Assembly: GCA_029448655.1 (NCBI GenBank)
Contig: JACCLO010000002.1
Coordinates: forward strand, 1,922,001 to 1,986,000
Origin: Wolfiporia cocos
Taxonomy: Eukaryota; Basidiomycota; Agaricomycetes; Polyporales; Phaeolaceae
Reading direction: 5' to 3'
Length of the DNA: 64,000 nt
Below the pieces are notes generated by a model. The model worked only from the letters and a program-made list of their open reading frames with translations, was not told the origin of the DNA and made no database searches. The translations under genes were made by a program, and so were the position numbers. Positions 1-12,181 of the stretch are shown here, piece after piece; position 1 is the stretch's first letter; each line of letters starts with the position of its first letter.

Positions 1-882
1 GGCTGCTGTTGTCGGAGGATCGAACTTGAGATGCCACCTTGGGGGATCGAGCGGAAACAGCACGTGGTTCCTCGATGGCCTCAACTCCCATACAGGAGCG
101 CTTGGGACGTGGCGTATCATCTAAGTCAACTGTCTTTCGCTTACGCTTGCCCGGTATCGAACAGTCGATAAAGCGGTATCCCCTGCTAGACGGAACTGCG
201 GTACCATGCTTCGCACCCTGAGTCGACAACGGTGCGGTTCTCGAGATGGGCATCGGTGGCTCATTCAACGACGGTGAAACGTTCAATATCCTGACGGACC
301 ACATATCAACGACATTGCTGCCTTGGAAATGCAGGTGGAAGCGAGGACATACCGACTGCGCTTCGCCTTTCTGCTATCGTCGTCCGCCAGATCTGGCTCA
401 GCGGCTCGTTTACCTCCACGAGCTGACGGTGAAAGCGAAGTTTCATTGGACGAAGACAGGATTTGAGAGGGCATAGGTGACACACGCTGTGTGGATTCAC
501 AAGACGACAAAGCTACGTTCACCTGTTTTGCCTGCGAGTTCCGTTGTTGCGGAGCTGTGCAATCCTTTGGCAATTCATCCGAAAGCGTAAGCCTCGACAT
601 TACGACTTCCAGATCGTCCATCATAAGACTTTGCATGGCGTCGGCGTCGGCGAAACAATCGTAGAACGATTCCGATAACACTGTCATCCTCGCAGCAACC
701 TCATGGGACAGCGAGAGAGTGCGTTCGTCAATTGCAGATCGCGCAACAGCAGCGGCAAATTCTTTCGCCAAGGCAGCCCAAGAAATGTCGAAACGCTCGA
801 TGGCAGCTGGACCTTCGATGATGGCAGCCAGAAAGTCAGTCTCAACGCGCAATAAGCGTTGATAGAAAGAGTGCGAGGCCAT
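1..882 (-). CDS. HD1: HD1-class mating-type protein, partial, no homeodomain visible
   Basis: The gene starts at ATG 882 and runs off the left edge. Exon 1 is 882-353 and exon 2 is 290 to beyond 1, joined by a 62-nt intron (donor GTATGT, acceptor GTCAG), giving about 273 visible residues. HD1 proteins pair with HD2 proteins from another allele to form the transcription factor that controls dikaryon development. The first ~100 residues look like the HD1 recognition region (for example ERFDISWAALAKEF). After LTLSDELP, where the family normally enters the homeodomain, the protein goes straight into a Ser/Pro-rich tail with basic clusters (KAKRSR, GKRKRKTVDLDD..PKRS) that look like nuclear localisation signals. 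No WF.N.R motif is present in any minus-strand frame. The HD1 call rests on the divergent position beside HD2 and the N-terminal pattern. The unseen 3' part could change the picture. Confidence 0.72.
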
Positions 883-1079
883 AGACAGGCTAGCAGATAG
901 CCCCGGGCATTGGTGAATAAATGTACGACAGCCAGTGCTTATATAGTCGGTGGTTGCCGGCAGACAATGCTTTGGTCGAAAGCTACGCGAGAAAATCTCA
1001 CGGAGGATAGCACGAGTGGCACCCTAAAGACGCCACTCATCAAACGTCCCGGCATCCGCGCCAGCAGCCTCACTTACCG
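883..1079. promoter_or_regulatory. Shared HD1/HD2 divergent promoter
   Basis: These 197 bp separate the two start codons, so both homeodomain genes must be driven from here. A TATATAG element near 938-945 faces HD2 and an ATTGG (reverse CCAAT) lies near 910. A 7-bp inverted repeat (GAGTGGC...GCCACTC) lies near 1013-1038. These motifs are seen; their function is inferred. Confidence 0.5.
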
Positions 1080-3357
1080 ATGTTGCCTCGCTCTGCTGTG
1101 GACATCCTCCGACACATTGCCGCAGACGCTCACAGTTTCATACGAAAACTACCTGCATCCCGTTCTCAGTCGGGACACATTACCACCGCGTCGGCGTACT
1201 CAGAGCCGGTAGATGATTGCGAGTTCCCGATGCCTCTCCCTTTAACGAACGACTTGATTGCCGTCGGCATAAATGCGACAATCGCATTGCGTATATCGGA
1301 AGCCTACATGAGGAGTGCCATGAAGTCAAAAGCAATCTTCGAGCAGCAATATCAGCAAATTAGCGTTGTTCGCCGGCGCATTGGCCCATTCCCTATGGAA
1401 GCCGAGTCGTTGCAAAAAAAGCGGACTGCATTCTTGAAGCTGTACAAACAGTCGCTGCAGGGGTGGGCTGATGAGATCATACGCATTTCTATCTCGCGCC
1501 TTCCTAAACAAATCCAGACGACAGTACGATTCCAAGAAGGTACGCCTCGACGACCGTTCAATCAGGTTAGTGCTCTATACATCTCATCCTCTCATCCATT
1601 CATCATCGAACCAGGATGCGGTGCCGTCGCTTATTGCTTTCTTTGAGGACAATGTTTTTCCTTCTCGAGTTGAAAGAGAGGACCTTGCCAAGAAGTTTGG
1701 TATGGATCGAAGACAGATCGAAGTTTGGGTACCCTATCGAATCTATTGATCTTAAATGCCGCACCCTGACAATCGTCATTGCAGTTCCAAAATCGCCGGC
1801 GCCGTTTCAAGACCAATGGGACAGAGTTGAAGAGAGGGAAGGTTTTCAATAATTTGCCGGCCGATATTGGAGATGCTTTCGCGGAGATATTATCGGAAGA
1901 TGAAGAGGAATCCTACTTTCTTCCCGCGGAGAGCCCAGTAAGGATACACACAAGCCACTCAACTGCAGCGTGCTCATCTAGGCTGCACGCAGTGCTTGAT
2001 TGGGCCATCAACATCTTCGAAACCAGAGCTGAGTGATGCTTTTAGTTTAAAACGTCCGGCCCATGCCTATCCTTCTGCATACCCGCCTTCCTGCACATAT
2101 GAGCCCTTTCCGAAGGGAGGAGAACTCTTCGCACTGCCCACACCCTGGCCGCGAAAAACGTCGGAATCGCTATCGCGTGATATAGATGTCATGAGCGTCA
2201 CACAGCTAACCGAGCTGTTCGCGAGATTGAGTATCAAGGTTCAACCTGACGGGATCCGGGCACCCAAGTTAAGCGAGAGCGCGCACAAGCCTCGTGCATC
2301 AAAGGCGCAACAACCAGTGGCAGCTCACATTGGGTTCACTACCGTTTCGCCACGTGCTCCAATGCCATCAGTGCTCCGTGCCACTCCGGTGCACGACCGA
2401 GTGGCTCTCTCTCAAGCGCCTCTTACACGTTCCCACCGGCGGAAAATAGTGAATCCCATGCACGACGACGCGTCGCATGCACTATATCCGAAGACCGGTG
2501 CATTATCGAACACCGAAAGGGCCCAATTATCCGCAAGCGACAGGGCATTGTTCACCCCAATCGATTCGTCTAAATTGCCTCGCCACACACTTACACATCG
2601 TTCATCTGCATTTGCTTTCCATCCCTATCCCTCTGTGCGGCCTACCCGTCCTCATTCCTCGAAGTGGAGCACATCTGCATTTACCAAATATGCTCCTACG
2701 CCGATGACGCTGTTGAGTCATTTTCCCTCGTCGGCTATGGCGGGATCCAGTGCATTTACTGAAGCCGTTAGGCCCGACGAGTCTGTGCCAGCGCCCAACG
2801 CAGCAAACAAGAAAGTTGACCAGTATCAGCCTAAGCTGCATGCTTACGTGCCGTATCCGTTGTCAACGGGTTCTTCGCCAAATGTTCGGTTCTCGAGGCC
2901 ATCAGTGTCCCCATCCAGCTCGCCTCCGCCGTCGATGTCACCTTTACCGTCCCCGGCGCTTGTCAGTTCTCGGCTGTCATACACAGGTCCAATACGCGCG
3001 TCTTCCGCCACACCATCCATCGCTTCAACCGATTCCGATGCTCCTTTGACGCCTGTCTTGCTTCCTATGCTCATTGCCGGCCCGTCAATGCATAACCCCG
3101 CGATGACCTTGTCTCCGAAGGAGTCCTTCGACATCATGGATGCCTGGCTATCTTTCCCCGACGATGACCCTGCATGCGAGACTGTTCCGATGTTAGACTT
3201 CACGGAGCCCCTGTTGGATCCTAAAGTATTATCTGAGCCATCGATTGCGGATCTCAAACAAATTCTACTGGACGGTGGACTCTCTTCTGAGCCAGTCATA
3301 GTGGACCCCGCTGACACCGAAGGCTCGACGCACAATCTCGCTTTGTCGATTCATTAA
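1080..3357 (+). CDS. HD2: HD2 homeodomain mating-type transcription factor
   Basis: There are four exons, 1080-1565, 1615-1728, 1785-1937 and 1993-3357, giving 705 residues. All three introns have GT..AG ends and fall between codons. The homeodomain covers about residues 157-215. It begins RRPFNQ, continues through AFFEDNVFPSRVEREDLAKKFGM, and ends with the recognition helix RRQIEVWFQNRRRRFK, which carries the invariant W, F, N and R. The second intron cuts exactly between W and FQN. The N-terminal ~155 residues are the expected region for choosing an HD1 partner. The tail is long and rich in Ser/Pro, and its acidic end (DAWLSFPDDDPACE) could be an activation region. HD2 is the partner that supplies essential DNA binding in the HD1/HD2 heterodimer of mushrooms. 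The start was chosen at the first ATG facing the shared promoter. Confidence 0.93.
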
Positions 3358-5337
3358 TTTATCTTACTCGTTGCTGTCGGTTTCTCACATCCGCTGTATC
3401 GCCTAGCTGCCTTCTTGCTCTGTATTACTCTCGTGCGCTGTCTGTGGTTTTCTAAAGCATAGCCTGCTTCCCGTGCTCATCTATTTTCCTTACGTCTTAT
3501 CTGCTATCTGCATCCACACCCTGTTATTCCTCGCCAACGCCTCCTTGCATCATTGTCCTTCTAGTATCACAATTACCGCATACCTCATCGCTGCATATCA
3601 TTATTTCTACTTATCGATACCACCGTCACCGCATACCCCGTCGTCGTATATTATTATTATTATTATTATTTACCGCTTGATGCTGACTTGATTGTAGTAA
3701 TAGACCTCCCAGTCCAGGCTTCACCGCCCTCGTCTTCTCTACAGCCTCGGTGTGCACGTCTGGTCAAGCGTCCACAAGATGTTACGATCATGATATGTGC
3801 AGGCATTTGCTAACTTTTCTCGGCACGGCCCGTGGTCAAAAGCCAGTCCACAAAAGCCAGTCCACAACACCCGACCGTACGAGGCCCTGAACAGATACGT
3901 CCCCACACGTCATAACAAGATACGAGTCTGATCCCGAACACTTGTCGTCTCAGAACGGAAGTGGTGCGTTCTGTGTAGCTATCACTAACCTCGCTCTATG
4001 TCTCTGATCGCTGTGCGATGCATGAGCTGTAAATCTATACAGCATATGTACCATGTACCCTTAGGATCACAGTCGACCTTCTATTTGGTGGTTGCTGTGC
4101 GAAATAGTAATACCGCGAGAGATCAATCGATAACAACCGTGCAGAACCTGTCGTCACTGACGGTTTCTCATCGTCATCGTATGTCAGAATGCCAATGTCG
4201 AAGTCGCGTGTTGTAGTGTTCATATAGTTTCGTCTCGCGCCGCCCCCATCTTTCCTCAGATGTTGTACCACCCCCACGACTAAGGTATGTCTACGCTCTA
4301 CGGACTTACATGCAGTACTATGTAGAGTCGTTGTACCACCCCCACAACTGAGATAAGCTCACCGTTCTACAGAACCTTGCAAGGCTCCAACTAAATACAA
4401 TATGTATACAAAAATTTTGTATTTACACAGTATACTAGCTATATAACCCGTGCTCTCGCATGGAATGTCGTGACATAGCCGAGGTGCGACAAACTCCAGG
4501 GCCTCAAGCTTTAGTGAAGCTAGTTATTGTCATTGTGGCAATCTTCCTCAAGCAGTATGCTGAATTGGCAATTGTCCTCAAATGACATTTCTCAGGACAT
4601 CAAATAGCATGTCCTGCTCGGTACCCCAGGGACACTGTCAAGAAGCAGTTTCCTTAGCCTTGCACTGTTTTAAACCAGGCCATTGTTGTCCATCAGGGCC
4701 ACAGTCATCCAGAAACATTGCCAGACTAGGAGCAGGCCATGTATTGAGTATAGTAGAATATAGTGTGTGTTGAACCTCAAATGAGGCACCATGGATGTCA
4801 TAATATTAATAAGGTGAGTGACCCTTGTGCTGACATCACCACACATGACTGATGCCACCCAATCTCAAGTGCTGTGCACACTGCTACCATCATGGGCACA
4901 AACCATATACTGGATAGTGTACTGAGTATATACTGTATACTACCCATTGTGTGTTTATGAGTTTATATACCACTGTTTAGTAAATAGTTCTATGTCGCTT
5001 ATGTCAGGGAGTTATACAAGTATCCTATTTCGTAGCCGAGTGCAGGTGCAAGTACACAAGACCTCAATGTGATTCTTCATGAAGTCAACGGCGCAGGGGC
5101 AGACCCTAGGTTGAGAACGTTTGCGACTCACACCGTCGAGCTCGGACGTTGAGAACATATCGCATCTGGGCATTGCCAAACAATGCCAAGCAGGCATTAA
5201 GTGCAACGCCGCTATCGATAGCTTGTCTCCAAAATCTAACGAAACCCTTCTATTTGATGTCTAGAGTCCAGATGACCATACCAGCAGCTGCCAACAACGC
5301 CTGGATGTTGGCGGAATAGCCGGAGGCGCGCGGTTAA
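3358..5337. other. Intergenic, no gene seen
   Basis: No coding family is recognised. The stretch holds a TTA microsatellite (3649-3671), a short tandem AAAGCCAGTCCACA (3838-3868), and a direct repeat GTTGTACCACCCCCAC at about 4263 and 4330. The base composition is AT-rich around 4390-4450 and 4900-4980. Confidence 0.6.
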
Positions 5338-6065
5338 GCGAGCTGCGCCGCCTGCCCTGATGTTAGCGACGGAATAAGAGGGGAATGTACTGGTGTAGCG
5401 TATCTTCGCTCGTTTGTACCTAAATCCCGAGTGGTAGTCAATTACTTTGACGTGGCTGGCCGGACCTTGGCCGCCGTTTGTCAACACTGGATTCATGACC
5501 GCAGCAAGGATACAGTCAATGCAGACCTTTTGCAGATCGACGCCTTACTCAATCGTATGTCCATCATATGCACGCATCCCGGTCCAGACGCCATGTTGTG
5601 CTCCACAAAAAGCAACAAGCCGTCGAACAATCCTGAATTCATTATTCCAGCATTCCAATGGCTACAGGGCAACTTACACAACCCTTATCCGACCAAAGAG
5701 ACGAAAGCTATGCTTGCGCAGAACTCGAGTGTCTCCCCCCAGTCAGGGGAGACTTGGTTTGTGAACATGCGGCAACGTATAGGCTGGGTGGCCGCGTCCC
5801 GTCAGGTCTGTAAAGGGCGCCACATTGATACAATCAACACTGCCTACCGTATATTTGTTCGTGACGACCCTACCGTGTGCCTCCTCAGCGCAGATGCTCT
5901 GGACGCGTCAAAGAATCTGTTGAGAGGTTATATACGGAGAAGCTGCGAGCTTGGGGGATACCTGTTGCAAACAAGATAATGACGGTCCGGGCAGCTCAGA
6001 GCTCGGTGCATGTATCCCGTGCTACATCGGAAAGAGCTGGTACGATCGCCCTATCTACGTCTTGA
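5338..6065 (+). pseudogene. Decayed second HD1 gene that keeps an HD1 homeodomain
   Basis: A stop at 5335-5337 bounds an open frame with no ATG until 5557, so the normal N-terminus is missing. Remains of the recognition region are readable (YFDVAGRTLAAV, then ALLNRMSIIC). A clear HD1 homeodomain follows at about 5635-5800: IIPAFQWLQGNLHNPYPTKE, then the recognition helix WFVNMRQRIGW and the typical following TAYRIFVRDDP. The frame then ends at 5979. The expected next HD1 segment (VKESVERLYTEKLRAW) is found in another frame at about 5905-5952, which indicates a frameshift near 5880-5905. That second frame stops at 6065. A 140-residue homeodomain-only product from ATG 5557 is formally possible. 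Its place between HD2 and MIP suggests a relic of another HD pair. Confidence 0.8.
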
Positions 6066-6710
6066 TTCTGACAGTCATGATAGGTACCTGCAGATGGACC
6101 GCATTAAGCACAAGATGGGGTAACACAGCGCTCTCTGAGCCACAACAATAGCCCTCTCATGCCCACTACAAGCACACCTGGCTCTTACAAAATACATCAC
6201 GATGCGACAGGAGGTAACATAATGTAACTGTGAGATCCGTGAGTTGAACCGCCAATAAGGACGCATAGATTTTCACAAGGCTGTTGATCCTAGTCATTAT
6301 ACTGACTTGACCTGCATCCCCGACTACGAAAAAGGGCGTGAAACTGTGGGCTTTCATCGCAAACGACGAATGTCAGATGCTGATACACAAGGGAGAACCA
6401 AACGTGTGAAATTCATGAATCCTTAGAACATGTCATGGAGTGGAAATTTTAGACATTTATACCTCGGCACATTGGCTTTGAATCTGTATCCAGATGTGGA
6501 AATTGTCATTTGCTAGGCGATAAGACTTCTCCACGTCAATGAAACGTTGATGTTAGTGCATTGTGCAGATCGTTTGGGCTTTGCGGTGTATTCGTGGCTT
6601 ACAAACTTGTGCGACGAACAAAGCTTGAAATATCGCTATTACTTTACAAACATTTGCCACGGCCGCATCCTAATTGTAGTGAGCGTATGCAGTCGCTCGA
6701 CCCTCGTACT
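6066..6710. other. Intergenic between HD1 relic and MIP, nothing recognised
   Basis: Open frames here are short and match no family I recognise. The stretch holds whatever is left of the HD1 relic's 3' side and the 3' flank of MIP. Confidence 0.5.
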
Positions 6711-9227
6711 TTAGTGCCTTCCCGGAACCGACACCTCGTCCTCAATCCTCCACCTCCCCACTTCCGCCATCGCCTCTGCATCTCCAGTTTCCAGCTCCGG
6801 CGCATCAAGCAGCTTCCCGACCATCGTCCAAGGGTCCTTCCCGCCACCGTGGCGCAGAATCTCGCGCTTGAACTTCTCGCCCGTCTCACGGCGCAGCGGG
6901 TCGTGCGCAAACAGCTTGCTCCAGACGCGTGACGCGATCGCGCGGTCGAACAGGTAAGAGTAGTACGTCGCGCCATACCCAAAGAGGTGCCCGAACTGCG
7001 TCTGCCACGACGTGCCCGGGACGTACGGGATCAGCCCTCGTGTCTCGTACAGCCGCGCGAGCGTGGCGGTAGAGTCAAAGCCCGGGTCGCACGCCTCGCG
7101 GGAGTGGTAGATCTGATCGAGCGCGGCCAGGAGGATTTGGGTGTGCGTGTCTATTGACTTGCACGGGTCCTCATGATGGTTGCCGTTCTGCCGGATGGCA
7201 AAGGAACCGTTCGGGTTGAAGAGGGAGAGAACAGCGGTGGAGTTGAGGAAATGCTCCATCAGGATAGACGGGAGCTCGACGAAGTCGGTTGCGCAACGTG
7301 TGCCGGAGACGTTCTGGTACTCCGTCCGGCCAATCATTGCTGATCGTTTACTTTTGTAGATCACGATTTGCAATGGTATGAGACATTACTTACAGTGCAT
7401 AGCATGCCCCATCTCGTGGAACAACGTCATGACTTCATGCCATTCCAGCACAGTTGGACCCCTACCTATCGTCGGTCGCGCGAACTCGCACAATAAGACA
7501 ACTAGCGGCAATTGGAATGTGCCCTCTTGACCTGGGAATTGTCGGCGGTGGGAAGAGCCAAACTCTCGTGACAGCTGCACTACAGCCAGGTCGTGCTCGT
7601 CGGCATGGCGCAGGTCTCCCCCGGCATCGTCGTCATCTGTCCGTCGGGAACAGCGTACGGTGTAGTGAGCAGCGCCACCCGGCTTTCCCCTACGCGCGAA
7701 CAGATCTGCATAGATGTAGCCGAGCACGCCAGACTCTTCGTCCACAACCTCGAGCTTGCGGACGTCGTTGTGCCATACCTCGCCTGGCGTGACTTCCGCT
7801 AATCGTAGAGAGACGCCATAGAGGTTCTGGAACAGCCGGGACAGGCCCATGAAGACAGTTCCGAGTGTGAGTGGGGGGAGAGTGACAGGAGGGGCTGGTG
7901 GTTCGGGCGGGCAGTAGAAATCTCTATCCCATGCCTGGATGATTGGATAAGGTGCGGTATTCAAGTGGACTTGTTTGCGCATACTGAGTGTTCGAAGAGC
8001 ATTTCTTGCATAAGGACGGGTGTGATCTAGGAGTGCGCCGAGGAAATGTTGGACGTTTTCTAAAGTATAATTCGCACAGTGAACAAGTCAATCCTGCTTG
8101 GAAATACATTTCGATCAAATTACGCACCTGGAGATTTGGCCATCTTGTCGGCGAGGGTCATATGAGCATAGCTGTCTTTACCAACGAGACGCGCAAGCTG
8201 CCCTCGGGCCTGAAGGAGCTTCTCCAACACCTCTATTTGTTCGGACGTGCTGGAATTGGCTGCCATGTATACCTTTTGGCGAGGCTCCTCCGCGGGCGCC
8301 GCGCGCATTATCATCTGCGCCTGCAGCGACCCCGGGTAAACGAGCAGGTCACGCTGAGTGACCTGAGCCTGAAGACGTAAACGTGCCCCCATGCCCATGT
8401 CCTTGAGCCCCTGCAACTCGGCAGGTTTGATGTGAGCAGGAGGGCGAGCACCCATAGTCTCGTTAAGGAACTGCCGCCCCAAAAGGAGGATTTCCGTGGA
8501 GAGGGACACAAAACGCTTGCGTTGCTTTGGAGGGAGATCAATGCCAGATTTTTCGAAGTCCCGCCAGAATATCAGAGCAGTCTGATGAGCTTCTGGACTG
8601 AGGGACTTGACTATCTCTGGGTCAGACAGCACGCGATACAGGATCTGTACAGCCCAATCCTCAGCTTAATATTCGGATCCTCACCTAATATAAATCGCGC
8701 ACTTCGTATAGGCCCACATGGGTGTTGAGAACATTCATAAATTCGCACAGCTTCTCGTACACCTCATCGGCACTCTGCACCCAAGCTTTATCGGGATGAG
8801 CATTTCGTACAAGCTCCGCGAGGTCAATGACACCGCACAATAGATCGCTGAGTCTATCCAGGTTCTTTACGACCTTGAACAGCTCTTCTCGAGACTCGCG
8901 TGCCCTCAAAACGCGATCGGTGAGGAGTTGGGCACTGCGAAGGGTAGAATCGGCCAGGGCATTGAATGCGGATGGTGTGGTAAGTATTGAGTGTCCGAAA
9001 AGTCCGGTAGACGAGGATGTGCTCGCCCACTGGGAGAGCGTGGGCTGGTCGAAGAGTGCTATGAGGTCCGCGTCGTCGCGCGAAGCAGGGAGGGGGAGTG
9101 TCGCGGGTGCGGTGGCGGGGCGCGAGATGACATGGGGGGCGTCGCGCTTGGAATATAAGCAACCTCTGAATCTGGAGGCTGATTTGCTCTGCTTTGCGAG
9201 CGCATTCCTCGCGGCTTTGGCGAGCAT
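6711..9227 (-). CDS. MIP: Mitochondrial intermediate peptidase (M3 zinc metallopeptidase)
   Basis: MIP removes an octapeptide from a set of imported matrix proteins after the first presequence cut. The start at ATG 9227 gives a basic, Ser/Ala-rich mitochondrial presequence ([20 protein letters not shown]). Exons cover about 9227-8700, 8670-8130, 8060-7395 and 7340-6711. The active-site motif HEMGHAMH (HExxH) is encoded near 7395-7420, immediately before an intron. The next exon begins with the family's [24 protein letters not shown] segment, which should supply the third zinc ligand. The C-terminus [20 protein letters not shown] is typical of M3 peptidases. MIP is the classic flank of the A mating-type locus in Agaricomycetes, which supports the HD assignment. 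Exon edges are approximate. Confidence 0.95.
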
Positions 9228-9628
9228 ATATCTAGGGAGTGAACGTCAGTGACAAGTCCGCCAGCTGAGTTACGCCCGATCCGATTGGCGACTTGCTCTC
9301 GGCCGTCGCCGAGAATCTTGCGCGCCAATCTCGATCCCATCGCCTCACTTCAGGGCGCCAATTACACCGTCAGCTTTACTTGATCAGGCTCTGTGTCCGC
9401 ACCACAAGGTCTGCGGCGCTGAATCATGATCACATCTACAAGTCGACGTATGAACATTGTATGATACAACAACACATTAGGTAGGCACCGACGCGTACGC
9501 TGCATATATATGAGATGGATAATATGGATACTCAGAATCAAGACGTGATATTTACTAACAATATACAGTTGTGAATGCGGGATGACCAGAAGCGTCGTGA
9601 AACCAACTGTTCATAAATGAAACAAACT
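9228..9628. other. MIP 5' flank and DDT-protein 3' flank
   Basis: About 400 bp holding the MIP promoter and the 3' end of the next gene. I see no separate gene. Confidence 0.5.
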
Positions 9629-11866
9629 TCACGATGTATCCATCTTTGCCGATGGCGACATACTCCCTTCTATGCCGTTTTGATGCATTTCTACGTCTCC
9701 ATTCGTTCCAGGTGAATCTCGCTGAGATCCCTCCGAGTGATCGCCGTTCTGGAAGCCATTCGTCGTCACGGACTCCGATGGACCTATGGATGATGCGTCG
9801 TCACTTGGAGGAGGAAGGGAGTTCACACTATCATCTGGCGCCGGAGCAATTGGCTCTACCGCGTAATACCAGAATCTACTTTTCTTCTTCCCGGCGACCG
9901 CCTCTACCACGGTTTCGTTAGGCCTGAGCGCTGCGGCACCAGCTACCCTGGCCTTGGCGCCACGGCCATTTTGAGAATGCGATTTAGCCATTTGGCTCTC
10001 TCCAGAAATATTGCTGACCGTGCTGTCAGCTCGTGCCCTCTTTTGAGGAGGTTCATCGAGCTGCGTTTCTGCTGGTGCCCCAAGCCTGCTAGAGCGACGC
10101 TCCCCGCGCCACTCGCTCCAGATGTCGTTAGTTGCGTCGGGGTGTTTTCCGTTTGTAGCAGCCGCTCTCGTCTGTCGAGTCGATCTCCGCGTGGCTGGCG
10201 CAGCTACTGCGCGGCGACCAGGCGCGGAAGAGTCGCCCATACGAAAGAGCGCCACGTTGTCTTCTTCTGCAGGGTCTTCGTACTCTTCGTCATCTTGATC
10301 CTGAGGTTTATACTCGTCCTGATCGTCCTGTTACCAGAGCCGACAATATTGGCAGCGATTGCACGTGTGATTGGTAATGACTTGCCTCACTAGTCGGATC
10401 ATTCATGTAGGCGTAATCGGGACGGGTTGTCCGTCGTCGTGTGCGAGTCTCCCGCACTTCTGCCTGTGCAATCAATAGATTCCGTTGTTCGATTTTCTTG
10501 CGAGCGCGTTGGATTCGCTAAACAAGCAAGGGAGAGATCACGTGAGTAAATGACGTTCCATGTATTATGAAAATAATGACGAGTTGATATTCCACGATGC
10601 AGCAGTGTGACACGCGCGTTGATTTCCTGCAACACGAGAGTGGATGTAGAAAGAAAACTCACCGCTAGTTCAGCATCAATGATTTCTATCCTCCCTTCAA
10701 GGACTTTGAGAAGGAGCAGATGGGCCTGTTCCAGTTTAGGCCTTCGTTCCCCCGGTTTAGCCTCTCGTGGTGCGGTTTGCTTGAGATGTTCCACGACCGC
10801 CAAGTACTCCTCCCGTGTGGACGAGACAGTGTGGAAAGTTGCGGTGATCTTCCACGGGTTTGTTGACACATATAATCGCGGCGAAGCTGTGGAAAAACAT
10901 CATTTAGTCAAGTCATCATCGCGAACCATGTCGGAAACCGCAAGATGCCGAATACATTCAACGCCCCGTATCTTGAGACGCAAATACACGCAAATACGCA
11001 TATCCGAACGGTTGAGAGAAGGAATCGTGCACGGACCATCAACAGCCCAGTAGCGTTTCCGCTCCTTGTCCTGTCCGAGAGGAACGAGCTGCAGGTTCTC
11101 CTGGCTCTGAGGGTCGCTTGCCGGCGGTGGTGCAGATGTCGTCTCTGTCTTCTTGTGTTTGTTGTGAATGACACCCCAGGCGCGGTCAATCGTCGCCTTG
11201 ACCTCTGCGCAGTGACAGAGCTGCAACTCCACGAGTTGCCGCAAGATCTTGAGCTGTTTGACACGCGTTTTGAGCAAATAAGCGGAACTGGCGCCTGGAA
11301 AACGAATCAAACGAACCTTCAGGTCCCAGCTGGCCGCGAAGAAGCCGTCGTTCATCTCTGCAAATGGGTCCACATTCGCCTTCTTCTCTTCGTCCCAGAA
11401 AACCGTCCTCTCTGACGACTTGAGGTACTCCTGCATGACCCCGGCTAGGGTCAAAGTTATCATGTCCGAGCTACGACGAAAGTCGCGTCGGATTGACGTT
11501 CCTACAGTTCCGAAGCCCATGAGGATGCCGGCTCACCTGAGATTACGCGTCTGCGGTCGCAAATTCAGTACAAATCGCGCGAGGATTTGGGTGATAATGG
11601 GGTTTGGCTCCCGCAACAGCAGTGCGTCCTCGAAGCTGAGGCCATGCACCCATCACTGTTCAGCCGGACAGTTTCAAGCTGCAAGGACTACAGCGTACTC
11701 ACTCCACTGGTGAGTCCAGCCCCTCCACCTTCGCCCGCAGCTGCGTAAACTTGCACATAAATGAGTACACGAAGGCGGACTCCCATCGGTCCCGAGGATG
11801 CGTCGCATTCGACGGCGGGCATATGTGGCCCTTTTTCTCAGCGGGCGGGCCAGCAGCGGCTTTCAT
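9629..11866 (-). CDS. DDT/WHIM-like chromatin-associated protein
   Basis: The start at ATG 11866 gives MKAAAGPPAEKKGHICPPSN. Exon 1 continues into a DDT-like helical module (RWESAFVYSFMCKFTQLRAKV), which resumes after an intron as FEDALLLREPNPIITQILARF. The next exon has MQEYLKSSERTVFWDEE, LKILRQLVELQLCHC and AIDRAWGVIHNKHKK. The sequence LVPLGQDKERKRYWAVDG, spliced to TNPWKITATFHTVSSTREEY, resembles the WHIM region of ISWI-type remodelling partners. The C-terminal exons (to stop 9629) are basic then acidic, with SEWRGERRSSRLG and KKKSRFWYYAVEP, and end in a low-complexity tail. The protein is probably nuclear and part of a chromatin-remodelling or histone-binding complex. The exact yeast counterpart (Itc1/Ioc-like) is not settled. 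Several introns interrupt the gene and their edges are approximate. Confidence 0.62.
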
Positions 11867-12181
11867 GGCGGTGGATCACTAGAGACGATGCAGAGCAGGC
11901 GCATGCGACGGTGTGGCAGGCAAGAGAGTGGCGGTCACGTTCACACCCCGACATATTATAATTCCGTCGTCACGAGTAAATAAAGCATCTCGATAAACAG
12001 TGATATTGTAAAATGGTCACGTAAAGTGCACGGCGTGTAGATCCCTCACAAACGTTCGAGCACCAACCGGAATGACACTAAAACCGCCGGTCCAGGCCAC
12101 CGGAGCTATTGGTAGAACAAGCGTATATTACACAGGTTGCAGCGAGCAGAAATACAGGGAAAAGGAGACCACATGAAGGTA

